Origin: Methylobacterium sp. J-088
Lineage (GTDB): Bacteria > Pseudomonadota > Alphaproteobacteria > Rhizobiales > Beijerinckiaceae
Reading direction: 5' to 3'
Length of the DNA stretch: 64,000 bases
Assembly (NCBI RefSeq): GCF_022829295.1
Contig: NZ_JAKSYH010000175.1
Location: forward strand, 1 to 64,000
Under the pieces are notes generated by a model. It ran no database searches, had not been told where the DNA came from, and worked only from the letters and a program-made list of their open reading frames with translations. The first letter of the stretch is position 1. Each line of letters begins with the position of its first letter. Below, piece after piece: positions 61,897-64,000 of the stretch. The translations under genes were made by a program, and so were the position numbers.

Positions 61897-63517
61897 CGCC
61901 CAGGCGGGCATCCAGCGTGAACGTCAGCCCGTCCGCCCGGTACTCGGTCTCGGCCGTCCCTCCGGAATACGAGCGCAGGGAGCGCTCGATCAACGTCGAG
62001 CCGAACCCGCGCCGGGTGGGCTTCGCGACCGGCGGGCCCCCCTGCTCGCGCCAGGTGAGGCGGAAGCGGGCCTCCGGTCCCGTTCCGTCCACCTGCCAGG
62101 CCAAATGGACGCGTCCGGCCTTGGTCGAGAGAGCACCGTACTTGGCCGCGTTGGTCGCCAGTTCGTGCAGGGCGAGGGCCAGGGCGATAGCCACCTGCGG
62201 CTGCAGGGTGACGGCGGGCCCGTCGAGGACGATGCGCGTCCCGAGTTCACCGTGCGGCGCCAGGGCATGCTCGGCGAGGGCACACAGGTCGGCCGAGCGC
62301 CACGACGCCCCGGTCAGCACATCGGTGGCGGCCCCCAAGGCGACCAAGCGCGCGGACAGGTTCTCGCTGGCGGATGGCAGGTCCGTGGCGTTGCGCAGGG
62401 TCTGCAGGGCGATCGACTGGACCACCGCCAGCACGTTCTTCAGCCTGTGGGCCAGTTCGCCGTTCATCATCCGCATGTCTTCCTCGGCCCGCTTGCCGGC
62501 GCGGAAGTCGCGGGTGACGGTGCCGTAGCCGAGGGTGTTCCCGTCCGGATCGGTGACGGGGAACATCGCGTAGAGCACGGGGATCGGCTCGCCCGTGACG
62601 AAATGGCGGACGCGCAGCTCGACGGCCCAGTGCCCGTCCCGCCCGACCGCCGGCAGGACCTCGTTCGCCACGATCGCCGCCTCCTCGGGCGGGAAGAAAT
62701 CCGCGATGACGAGTTCGGTGATGTCGGCGGCGCCGAGTCCGACCAGTTCGCGGGCCGCATCGTTCATGTAGAACATGCGCCCATCGACATGCGCCATGCC
62801 GATGAAGTCGGTGCTGTTCTCGGCCAGCCGCACGAAGCGGTCGCGCTCCTCCTCGCTCTTGCGTAACGCCGTGATGTCGCGCGACACCGACAGGATGCGC
62901 TGCGACGTGCCGTCCAGGCCCCGGATCGGACTGACCGCGACGTGCCACCACTTGGGCGTGCCCCGCATGGTGCTGGCGCGTCCCACGAAACTGGCCGAGC
63001 GTCCCTCGCGCGCGCCCTGTACGGCCGCGAGCGCGTCGATGTGGCCGCTGCCGGTCCAGAAATCCGGCCACGGGCAACCGACGATGGCGTTGAAGTCGCT
63101 GACCTCCATCACACGCTGACCGCCCTCGCTCATGAAGGTCAGCTTGCCGTCGCGGTCGAGCACCTTGATGCAGTCGGTCGAGCTGGCCAGGACGCTCGTC
63201 AGGAAGGCCTCCCGTTCCGCCTCATCCGCCGCCACGCGGAGCAAGCCGTCCCGTGCGGCATCCGAGGCGCGCAGCGCCTGCCGCAGGACGACCAAGAGCC
63301 CGACAAGGCCTGACGTCGTCGCGGCGTAGACCGCGGATGCGGTCCATCGAATCGACGTGAGGTTGCCGGACGCGGGAGGGTCGAGGAGCACGCAGCCGGC
63401 ACAGAGGGTCGAGAGCAGCGTGGCCCACAGCCCGGCGCCGCCCCCCAGCAGCAGGGTCACCATCACGACGGCGGGCGTGAACAGGAACCACGGGGCGAAC
63501 TCGGCGAACAACGCCAA
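61841..63517 (-). CDS. PAS-containing HWE-family histidine kinase with N-terminal membrane sensor
   Basis: About 558 residues from a TTG at 63517. Helices near 8-90 form a DUF4118/MASE-like membrane part, two PAS domains follow (about 100-225 and 230-345), then the kinase with E-L-A-H-R-L-K-N (His about 357), the HWE pattern, H-E-L-A-T-N-A-A-K-Y-G-A-L-S and G-F-G-S-T-L-I-E-R. The frame remains open and protein-like for about 45 codons upstream of the TTG but holds no ATG or GTG, so the first membrane helix is probably missing from this model. It is followed by the receiver gene. The signal is unknown; the loose PAS sequences could bind flavin or other ligands. Confidence 0.88.
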   Translation of the reverse strand: MALFAEFAPWFLFTPAVVMVTLLLGGGAGLWATLLSTLCAGCVLLDPPASGNLTSIRWTASAVYAATTSGLVGLLVVLRQALRASDAARDGLLRVAADEAEREAFLTSVLASSTDCIKVLDRDGKLTFMSEGGQRVMEVSDFNAIVGCPWPDFWTGSGHIDALAAVQGAREGRSASFVGRASTMRGTPKWWHVAVSPIRGLDGTSQRILSVSRDITALRKSEEERDRFVRLAENSTDFIGMAHVDGRMFYMNDAARELVGLGAADITELVIADFFPPEEAAIVANEVLPAVGRDGHWAVELRVRHFVTGEPIPVLYAMFPVTDPDGNTLGYGTVTRDFRAGKRAEEDMRMMNGELAHRLKNVLAVVQSIALQTLRNATDLPSASENLSARLVALGAATDVLTGASWRSADLCALAEHALAPHGELGTRIVLDGPAVTLQPQVAIALALALHELATNAAKYGALSTKAGRVHLAWQVDGTGPEARFRLTWREQGGPPVAKPTRRGFGSTLIERSLRSYSGGTAETEYRADGLTFTLDARLGDAIREGGTGSGGAEVADR

Positions 63518-63724
63518 GCGAAGCAGGGCGACGGCAAAGACCGCCAGCGCCGCAATGCCGTATCCCAGGAGAAAGGGCGGCGGGCTTGCGACGACGCCGG
63601 CGCGGAGCCGAGAGAGGGCGAAGGCCGAAATGGTCGTGGTCTCACTGGCACATGACGGTCAACGTCAGGTCCATCCCGTTACCGGGACGATTGTGTCTGG
63701 GCCAAGGCTGATCGGGATCGCGCG

Positions 63725-64000
63725 TCATCGATCCGCGGACGGGCTGCAGCCGAACTGGGAACGGTAGCTGCGCGCGAAATGGGCTGCGCTCGCGAAGCCG
63801 CAAGCCGCCGCGATCTCGCCGATCCGGAGCGGGCTCTGCCGCAGCAGGCGCCGGCCCTGGGCGAGGCGGATGGCCCGGTACTGGGCCGTGAAGCTCAAGC
63901 CCCGCTTCTCGAGGAACAGCCGGTCGAGGTGGCGCTCGCTGATCGACACGAGGCGGGCCATGGCGCGGCGCCCGAGCGGCGCTTCGATCGTCTTCTCCAT
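63725..64000 (-). CDS. AraC-type regulator, C-terminal DNA-binding part (partial)
   Basis: The 91 visible residues are a two-part AraC helix-turn-helix: I-S-E-R-H-L-D-R-L-F, then R-I-G-E-I-A-A-A-C-G-F-A-S-A-A-H-F-A-R-S-Y-R. The ATG at the very edge of the window is probably internal, because such proteins (for example the GlxA type with a DJ-1-like sensor) carry a long N-terminal domain. The rest lies past base 64000. Confidence 0.88.
   Translation of the reverse strand: MEKTIEAPLGRRAMARLVSISERHLDRLFLEKRGLSFTAQYRAIRLAQGRRLLRQSPLRIGEIAAACGFASAAHFARSYRSQFGCSPSADR

Overview
The window reads as chromosomal DNA of a high-GC alphaproteobacterium of the order Hyphomicrobiales, most likely a Methylobacterium or close relative. 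This is an inference from the high GC, the glxBCD-glnT type nitrogen genes, HWE and FUSC family genes, and a family of short intergenic repeats whose core I recognise from that order. No rRNA, tRNA, CRISPR array, intact insertion sequence or phage gene is visible.

About 1-27.5 kb is an exopolysaccharide locus. It opens with the 3' end of a polyprenyl-phosphate sugar transferase. It then carries a WecG/TagA/CpsF glycosyltransferase, four GT4 glycosyltransferases, one GT2 glycosyltransferase, two membrane acyltransferases, an SGNH-like protein, a Wzx-type flippase, a Wzz/GumC-type chain-length protein without kinase domain, two tandem Wzy/ligase-like membrane proteins, a SAM methyltransferase and two GH5 endoglucanase-like proteins. 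The larger GH5 protein has long C-terminal repeats and no signal peptide. The locus is gene-sparse, with long intergenic gaps and AT-rich patches. An unrelated MFS transporter lies inside it. The logic is a lipid-linked, acyl-decorated polymer made by a Wzx/Wzy-like route. No outer-membrane exporter is in the window.

28-36.2 kb holds nitrogen metabolism: eutBC (B12-dependent ethanolamine ammonia-lyase), an XRE-cupin regulator, and a glxB-glxC-glxD-glnT set (split glutamate-synthase-like subunits plus type III glutamine synthetase or gamma-glutamylamide synthetase). An inverted repeat and a sigma70-like promoter lie just upstream of glxB. Next come a small protein and a LuxR-type response regulator with a hybrid histidine kinase, both on the minus strand.

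39.5-49.3 kb is an uncharacterised plus-strand cluster. It encodes a single-pass membrane protein, two membrane-anchored CbbX/EccA-like AAA+ ATPases (one with two ATPase domains), two paralogous Sel1/peptidoglycan-binding-like membrane proteins, a secreted repeat protein, two paralogous secreted proteins (the second interrupted by an in-frame TAG) and a small two-helix membrane protein. Directly downstream, 49.6-57.1 kb is a tight five-gene operon: SWIM zinc finger, DUF5691, MoxR-type AAA+ ATPase, DUF5682 (TraB/TIKI-like motifs) and VWA. These two blocks are the most interesting part of the window.

57.6-61.3 kb is a MarR-regulated aromatic-acid-type efflux operon (FUSC, DUF1656, HlyD). The window closes on the minus strand with a stand-alone receiver, a PAS-containing HWE histidine kinase whose start is unclear, and the C-terminal end of an AraC-type regulator.
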